Of a DNA stretch of 64,000 nt, positions 17,423 through 28,060 are shown one piece after another; the first letter of the stretch is position 1; every line of letters starts with the position of its first letter. The stretch comes from Gammaproteobacteria bacterium. GTDB taxonomy: Bacteria; Pseudomonadota; Gammaproteobacteria; UBA6429; Thiohalophilaceae. The position numbers and the translations under genes were made by a program. The notes below the pieces were generated by a model, which ran no database searches, was not told the origin of the DNA, and saw only the letters and a program-made list of their open reading frames with translations. The stretch lies in contig JAJRZT010000029.1 of assembly GCA_024275115.1 (NCBI GenBank), forward strand, positions 1-64,000, given 5' to 3'.

Positions 17423-19558
17423 ATGTGCAATCAAACAGAATCACTTATCACATCGGTGAAACAACATCGTTTTAAACTGCTTACGGCTTTGTTATTTTTA
17501 CTGGGCTCATCGTCAGCCGTTGCCAACAGTTTAAAAGACATTTATTTTAACGCTCTCCCAGGAGAACGCGTAGAAATACAACTCAGTATGACCGAAGCCG
17601 CCGCACTTCCAAATACTTTTACTATCGATCAACCTGCACGTATTGCGCTGGATTTCCCTAATACAAATGTAGCACTCGATAAAAAAACACATGAAATCAA
17701 TATTGGTATCGCCCGTTCACTAACCGCTGTCGAAGCCGGTGGCCGTACCCGCGTTGTTATTAATTTGGCTAAACTCACCGAATACAACACCACCGTAGAA
17801 GGTAATAATGTCTTTATCATCATTGGTGCCAGCGGCAAAAAGCAACACGGCTCGTTTAATAAACCGGTTTTAAGTAAACGCGGAACCATTGAAAATATTA
17901 CCAACATTGATTTCCGCCGTGGAAGCAAAGGTGAAGGCCGTGTTGTTATTAACCTAACCGATCCCAACACACCCGTTGACATTGTTAAACGCGGAACGAA
18001 GGTATTGGTTACAATTAAAAATAACAAGCTGCCCACAAAGCTTGAACGCCGCCTGGATGTGATTGACTTTGCAACACCGGTACAAACTGTCGATGCATTC
18101 AATCAGGGCGCCGATACAAAAATTATTATTACTTCTGCAGGCAAATATGAGCACCTGGCTTATCAAACAAATAATTTGTTAACCATCGATGTGAAAAAAG
18201 AAGTCAAGCTATCGGAAGACGAAGCTAAGAAAAAGCGTAAAAACTACGTTTACAGCGGTGAACGCCTGTCTTTAAACTTCCAGAACATTGAAGTCCGAGC
18301 CGTACTCCAGCTGATTGCAGACTTTACAGGCATTAACATGGTTACCAGTGACACCGTTGACGGTGAACTCACTTTACGCTTAAAAAATGTTCCATGGGAT
18401 CAGGCACTTGATATTATTCTGAAAACAAAAGGCTTAGACAAACGCCAAAACGGCAATGTAATGCTTATTGCGCCAGCAGAAGAAATGGCACAGCGGGATA
18501 AAATTGAGCTCGAAGCTCGCAAGAGTATTCAGGAGCTAGCACCCATTATTACAGAAACAATACAGGTAAATTACTCCAGTGCTATCGACTTTGTTAAGCT
18601 CATTTATGGACGAACGGCTGGTGCTAGTGCTGGCGGCGGCAGTGGTAGCAGTAAAAAATCAGGCTATCTATCACCTCGTGGCCGCGCATCTTTCGACAAA
18701 AGATCCAATAAACTGATTATTTTTGATATTCAGGAAAAAGTGGATTCAATCCTTGCCATGATAAAAGAACTGGATATACCGAATCGCCAGGTTTTAATTG
18801 AATCACGAATTGTCATAGCCGGTACCACCTTCGGCAAAGAGCTCGGTGTACGTTTTGGCTTTAACCGCGGCACATCCGCCAATACCGGGCAGCCTAATGA
18901 AGTAGGTATTGGTATATCTAATACGGTAACAAATGCCGATAGTGTACGCCAGGGCACACAACCAGCAGCAGCCAATCGGCTAAATGTAAATCTGCCATCA
19001 CCTTCTGCTTTCGGTACCGTTGCACTGGCACTGGCACGGCTACCATTTGGTACCTTGCTTGACCTGGAGCTGTCTGCCGCACAGGCTGAAGGCCGCTCGG
19101 AAACGGTATCTGCACCACGGTTAATCACCGCAAACAATAACAAAGCCTATATTCAACAAGGTTTTGAAGTACCATACCAGTCAGCCGCTGCATCCGGTGC
19201 AACCTCTATCGAATTTAAAGAGGCAACACTAAAGCTTGAAGTCACACCGCAAATTACACCAGACGATAATATCATCATGCAATTACTGGTGAAAAAAGAT
19301 CGCCCTGATTTCTCTCAGCCCGGCCCACCGATTCAAAAGCGTGAAGTAAAAACACGAGTACGGGTAAGAAATGGCGAAACCATTGTGCTCGGCGGTATTT
19401 ATGAACACACCTCCACTAACAATCTTGAAAAAGTGCCTTTCTTTGGTGACTTACCACTTGTTGGTGTCTTATTCAGGAGACAGGCTGAAAGCAATGACAA
19501 GTCAGAATTACTTATTTTTGTTACACCTAAAATCATCAGTGATAATTTAACGCTTTAA
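17423..19558 (+). CDS. pilQ: type IV pilus secretin PilQ
   Basis: 711 aa, with signal peptide (LLTALLFLLGSSSAVANS). Two AMIN peptidoglycan-binding domains occupy roughly residues 35-135 and 150-255. The secretin N0/STN domain follows (LNFQNIEVRAVLQLIADFTG), then an N1 domain with a Gly/Ser-rich loop (AGGGSGSSKKSG) and the secretin barrel with VLGGIYEH and VPFFGDLPLVGVLF. It forms the outer-membrane pore for the pilus. AGGAGAAG lies just upstream of the start. A strong terminator follows. Confidence 0.97.
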   Translation: MCNQTESLITSVKQHRFKLLTALLFLLGSSSAVANSLKDIYFNALPGERVEIQLSMTEAAALPNTFTIDQPARIALDFPNTNVALDKKTHEINIGIARSLTAVEAGGRTRVVINLAKLTEYNTTVEGNNVFIIIGASGKKQHGSFNKPVLSKRGTIENITNIDFRRGSKGEGRVVINLTDPNTPVDIVKRGTKVLVTIKNNKLPTKLERRLDVIDFATPVQTVDAFNQGADTKIIITSAGKYEHLAYQTNNLLTIDVKKEVKLSEDEAKKKRKNYVYSGERLSLNFQNIEVRAVLQLIADFTGINMVTSDTVDGELTLRLKNVPWDQALDIILKTKGLDKRQNGNVMLIAPAEEMAQRDKIELEARKSIQELAPIITETIQVNYSSAIDFVKLIYGRTAGASAGGGSGSSKKSGYLSPRGRASFDKRSNKLIIFDIQEKVDSILAMIKELDIPNRQVLIESRIVIAGTTFGKELGVRFGFNRGTSANTGQPNEVGIGISNTVTNADSVRQGTQPAAANRLNVNLPSPSAFGTVALALARLPFGTLLDLELSAAQAEGRSETVSAPRLITANNNKAYIQQGFEVPYQSAAASGATSIEFKEATLKLEVTPQITPDDNIIMQLLVKKDRPDFSQPGPPIQKREVKTRVRVRNGETIVLGGIYEHTSTNNLEKVPFFGDLPLVGVLFRRQAESNDKSELLIFVTPKIISDNLTL

Positions 19559-19574
19559 AAAATCGCACTGTATA

Positions 19575-19605
19575 AAAAAGGGGCATTAGGAATGCCCCTT
19601 TTTTT
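19575..19605 (+). terminator. Rho-independent terminator after pilQ
   Basis: GGGGCATT (19580-19587), loop AGG and AATGCCCC (19591-19598) form an eight-pair stem followed by seven T's. It lies 17 bp after the pilQ stop and closes the pil operon. Confidence 0.92.
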
Positions 19606-19724
19606 CGCCTGATAAAAATTGGATCTTTTGCGTAACGCACTGTGTAAACAATTTATACAGATAACAAACTTTTATCTTAACTAAAAGCTGATATGCTTAA
19701 ACTTTATTCTTAAGCTCGCAAAAT

Positions 19725-20246
19725 ATGCCTTACACTCAAAATATCATTCTCGTCGGCCCAATGGGCTCAGGTAAAACCACCATTGGCCGGCAACTCGCTA
19801 AACAATTAAACATGTCATTTTTTGACAGCGACCATGAAATCGAGGCTAAAACGGGGGCGAATATTCCACTTATTTTCGAGCTGGAAGGCGAACAGGGCTT
19901 TCGCAAACGTGAAACAGCAATGCTGGATGAACTAAGTCAAAAAAATAATACTGTTTTAGCAACCGGTGGTGGTGCAGTGTTGGCACTTGAAAACCGAAAA
20001 ATGTTACGCCAGCGCGGCATCATTATTTACCTGTCGGCAACCATGGAGCAACTATGGGAACGCACCCGCATGGATAAAAACCGCCCTTTATTACAAACTG
20101 AAAATCCTCGCGAAAAAATTGCAGCGCTGCTGGAACAACGCGACCCACTCTATAAAGAAATAGCCGATATTATTATTGATACGGGCACAGGCAATGTAAA
20201 ATCGACCCTTAAACAAATCATCACACAATTAAACCGAACTAGCTGA
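19725..20246 (+). CDS. aroK: shikimate kinase
   Basis: 173 aa. It phosphorylates shikimate with ATP in the aromatic amino acid pathway. P-loop GPMGSGKTTIG near residues 11-21, shikimate-binding FFDSDHEIE, GFRKRE and TGGGAV, and the lid RTRMDKNRPLL are all present. The order pilQ-aroK-aroB is conserved in gammaproteobacteria. The terminator after pilQ implies that aroK has its own promoter in the 120-bp gap. Confidence 0.96.
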   Translation: MPYTQNIILVGPMGSGKTTIGRQLAKQLNMSFFDSDHEIEAKTGANIPLIFELEGEQGFRKRETAMLDELSQKNNTVLATGGGAVLALENRKMLRQRGIIIYLSATMEQLWERTRMDKNRPLLQTENPREKIAALLEQRDPLYKEIADIIIDTGTGNVKSTLKQIITQLNRTS

Positions 20247-20343
20247 AACCCCTGCCTTTTAAAGGGTGTTAATCGTTTTAGATTTAAGTTAATGCCTTAT
20301 TTAACGTATAATTAAACCTATATAAGAAACGTAAAATATACCA

Positions 20344-21432
20344 ATGAAAACACTCACCGTTGACCTAGGCGAACGAAGTTACCCTATCCATATTGGGGCG
20401 AACTTGCTGTCTCAAAAAGAGTTAGTCACCCCTTATGTTAACGGTACTCAGGTGATGATAGTCAGTAATGATGTTGTTGCGCCATTGTATCTGCAACAGG
20501 CAAAAGCTTTATTTACTGATTTTCAGTGTCATACAGTTATCTTACCCGATGGCGAGCAACATAAAACATTAACTGACCTTAACCTTATTTATGACGCACT
20601 GCTGTCCAACCACTTTGACCGTTACTGCACCTTGGTTGCATTAGGTGGCGGCGTTGTCGGTGATATGACGGGTTTTGCAGCCGCAAGTTACCAACGCGGG
20701 GTAAATTTTATTCAAATACCCACTACCCTGCTGGCACAGGTTGACTCATCAGTGGGGGGTAAAACAGGGGTAAATCACCCGCTTGGTAAAAATATGATTG
20801 GTGCTTTTCATCAGCCCAGTTGTGTGTTGGCCGATATTAATACGCTGAATACGCTCGAAGATAACCAGCTAAGTGCCGGGCTGGCCGAAGTGATTAAGTA
20901 CGGCTTAATTCGTTTACCTGAATTCCTCGGCTGGCTCGAACAGAATATGAATAAACTGCTGGCGCGCGACCCGGCGGCATTAAGTTACGCCATTGAAGTC
21001 TCCTGTCAGTGCAAAGCCGAAGTGGTTGCCGCGGATGAAAGAGAAAGCGGTGTTCGTGCCTTACTCAATCTTGGCCATACTTTTGGTCACGCAATTGAGT
21101 CTGGTGCTGGCTATGGCAACTGGTTGCACGGCGAAGCAGTCGGCATTGGTATGCTAATGGCAGCGGATTTGTCTATGCGTGAAAACTGGATAAGCGAACA
21201 AGACGTGCAACGCGTTAAAACAATTATTGAAGCGGCAAAACTGCCGGTGCAATTACCTGCGATAATGACTTACGATGTCTTTATGGACTTAATGCGTGTC
21301 GATAAAAAAGTACGCGATGGAAAAATAAACTTTGTGCTTTATGATGCGCTTGGCGATGCCAAGGTCACTCACGATTTTAAAACGGATAACTTACGCCAGA
21401 CGATTGAGCACTTTCAACCGGCATCGAAATAA
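20344..21432 (+). CDS. aroB: 3-dehydroquinate synthase
   Basis: 362 aa. It converts DAHP to 3-dehydroquinate using NAD+ and a divalent metal. Signatures: [22 protein letters not shown] (NAD binding), [29 protein letters not shown], and the metal-binding [11 protein letters not shown] and LHGEAVG. Full length and intact. A TATAAT at 20307-20312, with only a weak -35 box, lies 30 bp upstream, so it may have its own promoter in addition to readthrough from aroK. Confidence 0.97.
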   Translation: MKTLTVDLGERSYPIHIGANLLSQKELVTPYVNGTQVMIVSNDVVAPLYLQQAKALFTDFQCHTVILPDGEQHKTLTDLNLIYDALLSNHFDRYCTLVALGGGVVGDMTGFAAASYQRGVNFIQIPTTLLAQVDSSVGGKTGVNHPLGKNMIGAFHQPSCVLADINTLNTLEDNQLSAGLAEVIKYGLIRLPEFLGWLEQNMNKLLARDPAALSYAIEVSCQCKAEVVAADERESGVRALLNLGHTFGHAIESGAGYGNWLHGEAVGIGMLMAADLSMRENWISEQDVQRVKTIIEAAKLPVQLPAIMTYDVFMDLMRVDKKVRDGKINFVLYDALGDAKVTHDFKTDNLRQTIEHFQPASK

Positions 21433-21465
21433 TAGCACCGAAACACTCAAATAAGGGAACCCACC

Positions 21466-22614
21466 ATGCAACTCGCACCTTATGCAGCGCAACAATCCAG
21501 CTCCCGAGGTCGCCGTTTTGCCGAGGAGTCGCCTCAGTATCGCAGTGACTACCAGCGCGACCGTGATCGTATTATCCATTCTTCGGCCTTCCGCCGTTTA
21601 GAATATAAAACCCAGGTTTTTGTTAACCACGAGGGCGATATGTTCCGCACTCGCTTAACCCACTCCATTGAAGTAGCCCAACTCAGCCGCAGCATTGCGC
21701 GTATTTTAGAACTCAATGAAGACTTAAGTGAAACTATCGCACTGGCACATGACTTAGGCCATACCCCTTTCGGCCATGCCGGACAGGATGCCCTTAATGC
21801 CTGCATGAAAGACTATGGTGGCTTCGAGCATAATTTACAATCATTACGCACCGTCGACAAACTTGAACAAAGCTATGCCGACTTTATCGGTTTAAACCTG
21901 ACCTTTGAATCCCGCGAAGGGATTTTAAAGCACTGCTCGATTAAAAATGCCAGGCAACTCGGTGATGTGGGCGAACGTTTTCTGAATAAAAAACAGGCCA
22001 GTCTTGAAGCACAAACCGTTAATCTCGCCGATGAAATTGCCTATAATAATCATGATGTGGATGATGGCTTGCGTTCCGGGCTTATCGACATTGAACAGCT
22101 ACTTGAGATCCGCCTGTTTAAAGAACAGTTTGATGTGGTCAGCAAACAGTATCCTGACTTAAAGGATCGCCGCCGTATTCACGAAATTATCCGCCGAATG
22201 ATAAACCGGCAGGTCGTCGATCTTATCGACACCACACGGACAAACCTGGGCAAAGCCCTGCCCGACTCCATTGACAGTGTTCGCAACCACACCAGTGAGC
22301 TCGCACATTTCAGCCCCGAAATGCAGGAAATGAATCTGCAACTGAAGCGATTTTTACGCACACAAATGTATGCGCATTACCGGGTTCACCGCATGTCCGC
22401 AAAAGCTGCCCATATCATTCAGCAATTATTCAACGCCTTTCTCAATGATCCAAAGCTGTTAAACCCCAAGTACCAGCAAATTGTCAGCCAAAAAGAGCAA
22501 AAAAATGCTGAACTCGGCAAAGCACGCGCCGTCGCCGATTATATTGCAGGAATGACCGACCGCTATGCGATTGCAGAATATGAAAAGATTTTTAATCCGG
22601 CAGAATTAACCTAA
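21466..22614 (+). CDS. dGTPase-like HD-domain triphosphohydrolase
   Basis: 382 aa. The HD site is visible as [10 protein letters not shown], then [14 protein letters not shown]-terminal [22 protein letters not shown] is typical of the dGTPase-like subgroup. It is expected to split deoxynucleoside triphosphates to nucleoside plus triphosphate; the preferred dNTP cannot be read from sequence. AGGGAACCCACC precedes the start. It sits 33 bp after aroB and two genes before damX, a common gammaproteobacterial order. An unusual palindromic element starts right at its stop codon. Confidence 0.9.
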   Translation: MQLAPYAAQQSSSRGRRFAEESPQYRSDYQRDRDRIIHSSAFRRLEYKTQVFVNHEGDMFRTRLTHSIEVAQLSRSIARILELNEDLSETIALAHDLGHTPFGHAGQDALNACMKDYGGFEHNLQSLRTVDKLEQSYADFIGLNLTFESREGILKHCSIKNARQLGDVGERFLNKKQASLEAQTVNLADEIAYNNHDVDDGLRSGLIDIEQLLEIRLFKEQFDVVSKQYPDLKDRRRIHEIIRRMINRQVVDLIDTTRTNLGKALPDSIDSVRNHTSELAHFSPEMQEMNLQLKRFLRTQMYAHYRVHRMSAKAAHIIQQLFNAFLNDPKLLNPKYQQIVSQKEQKNAELGKARAVADYIAGMTDRYAIAEYEKIFNPAELT

Positions 22615-22615
22615 G

Positions 22616-22821
22616 TAACCTGAACTCGGGATAAGAGAAACAAGTCATTAAAACCCACCAACGCGAGGGCAGTAAGCCGGGATTATCCAATAAAGACCGT
22701 CTGCCGCAAGGACGCGGCAGTCGAGTCGCCATGGATGGCATGTTTTGCGTGTCTTTATTGGATAATCCCGGCTTACTGTCCGGTGAATAACCTCTAAATG
22801 CCTTATCCCGAGTTCAGGTTA
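22616..22821. repeat. 206-bp element with nested perfect inverted repeats
   Basis: Outer arms TAACCTGAACTCGGGATAAG (22616-22635) and its exact complement (22802-22821) are 20 bp. Inside, 28-bp perfect arms lie at 22670-22697 and 22751-22778. The core holds CTGCCGC/GCGGCAG and GCCATGGATGGC (22728-22739). TAAG occurs at both edges, which could be a target duplication. It fits between the dGTPase stop and the WGR gene. No transposase is encoded. It looks like a MITE or REP-type palindrome; a structured RNA is also possible. Confidence 0.85.
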
Positions 22822-22935
22822 AGTAGCAACAAAACAACCTAAAAACAAATAGATACCAATGATTTAGTATTATACTATGCTATATTATTAAATATAATTA
22901 ATGAATGTTCACTTGCAACATTCGGTTAAAATAAC

Positions 22936-23217
22936 ATGCGTATTTATATGCAAATACAACAAAAGGAACAGCAGCCCCGCTACTACCAATTGTTACTGCA
23001 ACAGGATTTACTTGATGGCTGGACATTGGTACGGGAATGGGGAAAACAAGGCTCAAGTGGGCGAGTCAAGCGGGATCACTTCCCCTGCAAAAATGATGCG
23101 CTCATTGCTTTAGAACGTGTCCGCGATGCACAATTAAGTCGGGGCTTTCGGGTTGTCTTTATCCAGGGTGTCGACAATAATGACAATAACAGACCTCACT
23201 GGATTCTTAATGGCTAA
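22936..23217 (+). CDS. WGR-domain protein
   Basis: 93 aa (89 if Met5 is used). The entire protein is a WGR domain: RYYQLLLQQDLLDGWTLVREWGK with the Trp-Gly-Lys version of the Trp-Gly-Arg signature, then GSSGRVKRDHF and a C-terminal helix. In other proteins WGR domains bind nucleic acid or act beside PARP and DNA-repair modules; here it stands alone. Its stop codon overlaps the start of the DamX-like gene by eight bases, so the two are translationally coupled. The functional link is unknown. Confidence 0.8.
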   Translation: MRIYMQIQQKEQQPRYYQLLLQQDLLDGWTLVREWGKQGSSGRVKRDHFPCKNDALIALERVRDAQLSRGFRVVFIQGVDNNDNNRPHWILNG

Positions 23218-25468
23218 TTACGACGCCGATCAACTCAAACGTCTTGAACCCGCCTATCTTCGGCAATACGGTTTAAATGAAGCACCGTTCTCAACCCAGC
23301 ATGACGATAATTTTTTATACCTCGATGCTGAACGACATCAGCGTCTTGAAATGTTGTCGCACCTCACTCAATACAGCAACCTATTATTAATTGTTACCGG
23401 TGAGCGTGGCATCGGCAAAACCAGCTTACTGCGCCGCTTCTGCAACAACGCAGATGATTCATGGTATCTATGCGAAGTGCATGCACACACCATGATGGAT
23501 GCCGATTCCATGTTAACGGATATTGCCCGTGGTTTTGGGTTAAATGGCATACCCAATGATCCATCCGCCGTACAGGAAATTGTGTTTGAACATTTAAAAG
23601 CATTACAGAATGACGATTTAGTCCCCATACTGCTTATTGACGATGCCCATGAGCTTCCCAAAGACGCACTTGAAACACTGTTTTATTTTGCCGACATTGA
23701 AGCCGCGCAAGGCCACTTATTACGGATTATTTTATTCTGTGAACCACAAATCGATATCATGCTGGAATCCCCCTCGATTCGTCCATTAAGAGAACGCATC
23801 ACCCATACGTTGGAACTGAATCCACTCGATGAAGACCAAACCGCCGAATTTATAAAACACCGCATGGCAGTTGCCGGCTTCGAAGGTGTATCACCCTTTA
23901 CACCCAAAGTGATACAAAAGATCCATAAAATTGCCCGCGGTATTCCATCTCATATTTGCGAGTTAGCACATTTACACCTCGACGATGCGGCCAGCCTGAA
24001 TCATAAAATTAACCCTGTTGATTTAACAGAAAATACTGTCCCTGATTCGAAAAATCAATTTAGTGCAGAAGACTTAGGCTTCAAACCCGATGACGAAAAA
24101 CCCATTAATTATAATGCAGCGGCATTCAGCGCTCGCCACATCGTTTTTATTGCCATCGTTGCTATCGTTTCGATTATTGTTTTCACTATGCAAGACACTA
24201 TTAACGAAGCAGTTGCTCCAAAAGATGATTCACTCTCTACCGTCAATCGTAATTTGCCGTCCGCAATATCTTCTACAAAAAAAGAACCCACACCATTATT
24301 GGCTGAGCAAAATAAATCTAAGGAAATTACATTAAAAGCACCCACACAACCCCCTGCACCAGAATTAGAGGATGAAGCCTCATCACAAAACAGCAATCCA
24401 CTAACAGCAACACCAGAGCAGCAAACAACTCTGGCAAACAACGTGATGCCACAACCAGAACCAGCCAACTATGTGCTCGATACGGTTTCACCTAGCCCGG
24501 TTATTGGCAGCAATAAACCACAAACAATAACAATAAAAGGCAGTGGTTTTAAAAGTGGCGCTAAACCACCGGCAGTATGGATTAGCTGGACAGGTAAAAC
24601 AAAAGCATTAAAAAAACATCAATATAAAATTGTTGATGACAACAATATCGAACTGACTATCACTGTCGGAACAACAGCCGACAAATGGTCTGCACAATTA
24701 AAACAAAACAACACTGAGTCGAACCGTCTCAGCTTTAATGTTGTAAAGCCAAAAGCAAAACCCGCTACTATCACTGCAGTCGCCGGGATGAACGATGAGC
24801 GCTGGATATTGGATCAGGAACCCAACAACTTCACTCTACAACTATTCGGCACACAGAATAAGAACAGCATTAAGAAATTTACAAAGGCCAACAAGCTAAG
24901 CGACAAGGTTGCAGTGTACCAAACGCTGCACAAAGGTAAGCCCTGGTATGCATTAATCTACGGCAGTTACGCGACAAAAGAAGCAGCGCAACGCATTAAA
25001 AAGAAAATTGCAAACTCAAAAGTAAAACCCTGGTTACGTCGTTTTGACAGTGTGCAGGCTAAAATTAATACTGAAAAAATAGATAGCAAACCGGCTAAGC
25101 CTAAAATAAAATTACAAACAGCTAAAGCACCCGCCGCCATTATCACCAACCCACCTCTTACGGAAGTAAAAGACTCTGCTGCATGGCTATGGAGTCAGGA
25201 TCCAAGACACTACACCTTGCAATTACTCGGCGGGCGAAACGATAAAAATATTCAACAGTTTATACATAAATATAAACTAAAAGATAAAGCGGTTTATTTT
25301 CACACCCGCCACAACCAACGTGACTGGTATGCGCTGGTTTATGGTAGTTACACTAACCGTAGTGAAGCTTTGCAAGCCATCAAAAAACTTCCTGCAGCAT
25401 TACAAAAAACCTCTCCATGGGCACGTAGTTTTGCAAGTATCCATAAAGATCTGGATCAATCACAATAG
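23210..25468 (+). CDS. damX: DamX-like cell-division protein: AAA ATPase with two SPOR domains
   Basis: 752 aa from the ATG at 23210. The cytoplasmic ExeA-type AAA domain has Walker A GERGIGKTS (64-72) and Walker B LLIDDAHEL (141-149). A single membrane helix lies at about 310-327, then a Pro/Thr-rich periplasmic linker, an IPT/TIG-like domain (about 422-512) and two SPOR domains (about 540-612 and 667-742). SPOR domains bind denuded septal peptidoglycan. Position after aroB supports DamX. E. coli DamX has one SPOR domain, so the repeat and the TIG insert are notable. An upstream start at 23153 would overlap the WGR gene further and is unlikely. Confidence 0.88.
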   Translation: MANYDADQLKRLEPAYLRQYGLNEAPFSTQHDDNFLYLDAERHQRLEMLSHLTQYSNLLLIVTGERGIGKTSLLRRFCNNADDSWYLCEVHAHTMMDADSMLTDIARGFGLNGIPNDPSAVQEIVFEHLKALQNDDLVPILLIDDAHELPKDALETLFYFADIEAAQGHLLRIILFCEPQIDIMLESPSIRPLRERITHTLELNPLDEDQTAEFIKHRMAVAGFEGVSPFTPKVIQKIHKIARGIPSHICELAHLHLDDAASLNHKINPVDLTENTVPDSKNQFSAEDLGFKPDDEKPINYNAAAFSARHIVFIAIVAIVSIIVFTMQDTINEAVAPKDDSLSTVNRNLPSAISSTKKEPTPLLAEQNKSKEITLKAPTQPPAPELEDEASSQNSNPLTATPEQQTTLANNVMPQPEPANYVLDTVSPSPVIGSNKPQTITIKGSGFKSGAKPPAVWISWTGKTKALKKHQYKIVDDNNIELTITVGTTADKWSAQLKQNNTESNRLSFNVVKPKAKPATITAVAGMNDERWILDQEPNNFTLQLFGTQNKNSIKKFTKANKLSDKVAVYQTLHKGKPWYALIYGSYATKEAAQRIKKKIANSKVKPWLRRFDSVQAKINTEKIDSKPAKPKIKLQTAKAPAAIITNPPLTEVKDSAAWLWSQDPRHYTLQLLGGRNDKNIQQFIHKYKLKDKAVYFHTRHNQRDWYALVYGSYTNRSEALQAIKKLPAALQKTSPWARSFASIHKDLDQSQ

Positions 25469-25480
25469 AAAGTATATAAA

Positions 25481-27352
25481 TTACTTAACTTTAAACGTTG
25501 CCGTGATCGCCTCCAGATTGACCGCCAGCTCTTTCAATTCCAGACTATTTTTTGCTGTCGCCCTGGTTCCATTACTGGTCTCAAGTGTTGCATCATTAAT
25601 ACTAACAACACTTTGATTAATGTCCTGTGCAACTGTGCTTTGTTCTTCCGCTGCGGCCGCTATTTGCATATTCATATCCGTTATTAACTTAACCGCCGAC
25701 TGAATATCAGTTAAAGCCTCTCCTGCCTGGCTTGCCTGTTCAACACTGGCCTGTGCTTCTGCCTTACTTTTATCCATCACTTCTACCGCTGCACGTGTAC
25801 CACTTTGCAAGCGCTCAATCATAGAATTAATTTCTTCTGTGGATTGTTGAGTACGATTAGCCAGAGTCCGAACTTCATCAGCAACGACAGCAAATCCACG
25901 CCCTTGTTCACCTGCTCTAGCGGCTTCTATTGCCGCATTCAAAGCGAGTAAATTCGTTTGTTCCGCAATATTTTTAATAACATCAATAACAGAACTAATT
26001 TGAGCACTATCATCTTCCAGACCCTGAATAACCTGGCTGGCCTGTTCAACTTCACCTGCCAGACTATTGATGACCGATATGGTTTGGGTAACAACAGCAT
26101 AACCACTTTCTGTTGCTTTGCTGGCATTGTTAGCCTGTTCAGAGGCATTGGATGCACTCTGAGCGACTTCCGTTACTGTCGCCGCCATTTCATTAATCGC
26201 CGTGGCCAATTGCTCGGTTTCAATTTGTTGCCGTTCCATTGCATGTGTCGTTGTTTCTGAAATTTCAGACAGATCATCGGCTGAACTCGAAACAGAATGT
26301 GCATCACTCTGTATTGATGTCACTTGATCGCGCAAAGACTCTATCCAGCTGCGTAAGCTTGCTGCAAGCACATACGTTTCCTTTAACCCGGATTGTTTTA
26401 TCTCAACGGTTAAATCACCTTTGGCACAACGATCCATTCCTGCCATCACATCAGAAATAGGGGTAAACAAATATCTTTTTAATACAATAAAAGCACCCAG
26501 AATACCCAGAATAATAGCAATAACAAAAGCAACAATAATCAGGGTTTGTGTGTTGGCCATGCTTGCATATAATGCAGAAACATCTTCAAGAGCCGTTAAT
26601 TCCAGAAGGTTCTCATCTCCTTTATAATCTTTTAGAATATACCTGACTAACAGGGCATCACTGCTTGCAACCTCATCCCAATCTTTGCTTTTATACAATA
26701 TCGTTTCATTTTTAGATATTAAAAGCGGCGCCTTTAACATTTCCTCTACATTTTTTAAGTTATGTGCTGGCTCCAGTACAATTTCAATATAACCTGCCAG
26801 ACGTAAGCCTCCAACAGGGGCAAGTACTGAATAGGCTGGGCCCTTATTCGACCCCCATGTGCCGCCAATTGTTTTGAGCCTTTGTGCACCTTTTCTGCTC
26901 GCTGCTAACTGGTATAGAAAGTCAGGTAGTTGTTGCCTTAAACCAGCCTGCCCTTCCTGACTTTGCACCAGAAAAGATAATTTTTTATCATACAAACGTA
27001 ACTGCCTGACAACTAAAAGGCCGGAAGTCACATAACGCTGATGAAATTGTTCATTTAGATAACGGACTAATTCAGCTTTTACATCAGCACTGTGATCTTT
27101 TGTATAGGACTTAAATGATTTTCTAAATTCAGATTCTCGGGTGATACCATCAAGCATATCCATTGCCATTTGTTGCATACCGCGTAGCTCTTCCTCAACC
27201 GCCACTTCAACAACACGTGTTAAGGTCTGGGACTGTGAACTCAGTGCCGCATCACGAAACTTCATCGTTGACACGACAGTGAGTAAAATAGAGACCAGCC
27301 CCAGTAAACCTAAAACACCACCGACAAAAAGTTTAATTGAAATTTTATTCAT
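25481..27352 (-). CDS. methyl-accepting chemotaxis protein
   Basis: 623 aa using the ATG at 27352, which has GAAGG seven bases upstream. First membrane helix at about residues 7-30, a periplasmic sensor of about 240 residues that could be a double Cache-like fold, second helix ([22 protein letters not shown]), HAMP, then the signalling coiled coil with the conserved tip [20 protein letters not shown]. It relays an unknown stimulus to CheA/CheW. No CheB/CheR-tethering pentapeptide is visible at the C-terminus. It converges with damX with 12 bp between stops. Confidence 0.93.
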   Translation of the reverse strand: MNKISIKLFVGGVLGLLGLVSILLTVVSTMKFRDAALSSQSQTLTRVVEVAVEEELRGMQQMAMDMLDGITRESEFRKSFKSYTKDHSADVKAELVRYLNEQFHQRYVTSGLLVVRQLRLYDKKLSFLVQSQEGQAGLRQQLPDFLYQLAASRKGAQRLKTIGGTWGSNKGPAYSVLAPVGGLRLAGYIEIVLEPAHNLKNVEEMLKAPLLISKNETILYKSKDWDEVASSDALLVRYILKDYKGDENLLELTALEDVSALYASMANTQTLIIVAFVIAIILGILGAFIVLKRYLFTPISDVMAGMDRCAKGDLTVEIKQSGLKETYVLAASLRSWIESLRDQVTSIQSDAHSVSSSADDLSEISETTTHAMERQQIETEQLATAINEMAATVTEVAQSASNASEQANNASKATESGYAVVTQTISVINSLAGEVEQASQVIQGLEDDSAQISSVIDVIKNIAEQTNLLALNAAIEAARAGEQGRGFAVVADEVRTLANRTQQSTEEINSMIERLQSGTRAAVEVMDKSKAEAQASVEQASQAGEALTDIQSAVKLITDMNMQIAAAAEEQSTVAQDINQSVVSINDATLETSNGTRATAKNSLELKELAVNLEAITATFKVK

Positions 27353-27413
27353 TGCTGACCTTCTATTCATTCATAACTATTTTGCTGGTCCATCTTGTAC
27401 AAAATGTATTAGC

Positions 27414-27842
27414 TTATTTTACAATTGGCATGCCTTTTTGAGTCCACTCCTCCCAGCCACCACGAAACCAGTAAATATTTTTATAACCCCACCCCAATGC
27501 CATTTTGGCTGACTTCACACTTCGGCCACATTTAACACCATTGCAATAAATAACAACGGGGGTCATCTTATCAGGTACCGCTTTTTTAAAAGTCGCTTCG
27601 GTTGTATCAACATCCGGTAAACTAATCGCACCCTCAATATGTCCACCACTCCGATCTTTTTCAATGCGGGCATCGATAATAACCAGGTTGTCATACTTCT
27701 CGTATAAAGCAGGAATATCTTCTGCCGTCACCTTGGTAGTACCTGGGATATTATCCGGCGTGTCCGCCGCGCTTGCGAAAACAATGGAAGATGAAAATGA
27801 AAAAACCAAAAATGCTAAAACTGAACTAAAAAACATACTCAT
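27414..27842 (-). CDS. periplasmic rhodanese-like protein
   Basis: About 142 aa from the ATG at 27842, set by GAGGG seven bases upstream. A signal peptide (FFSSVLAFLVFSFSSSIVFASA) directs export. One rhodanese domain follows, with IIDARIEKDRSGGHIEGA and the active loop YCNGVKCGRS. The loop is longer than the usual six residues and has two Cys, so the sulfur chemistry may differ from thiosulfate transfer. It lies 61 bp upstream of the chemotaxis receptor gene on the same strand; a link is possible but unproven. Confidence 0.85.
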   Translation of the reverse strand: MSMFFSSVLAFLVFSFSSSIVFASAADTPDNIPGTTKVTAEDIPALYEKYDNLVIIDARIEKDRSGGHIEGAISLPDVDTTEATFKKAVPDKMTPVVIYCNGVKCGRSVKSAKMALGWGYKNIYWFRGGWEEWTQKGMPIVK

Positions 27843-28060
27843 GAAACGGCCCTCATAATAAATAGTATTTGTAAGTAAACTATCTATCGGCTTGACACAC
27901 AAAAACTGAAGGTAAATTGCTTATTTTTCACCATTCCAGTGCAAATAAATATTTACCCCCTAAACATTTCCCAGTTAAATTTTTGGATGTAAACACCTGC
28001 AAGTCACCCTTAAGCCAGGGCAATCATCGTAAAGATACCCACCATCGAAGGAAGCTAAAA

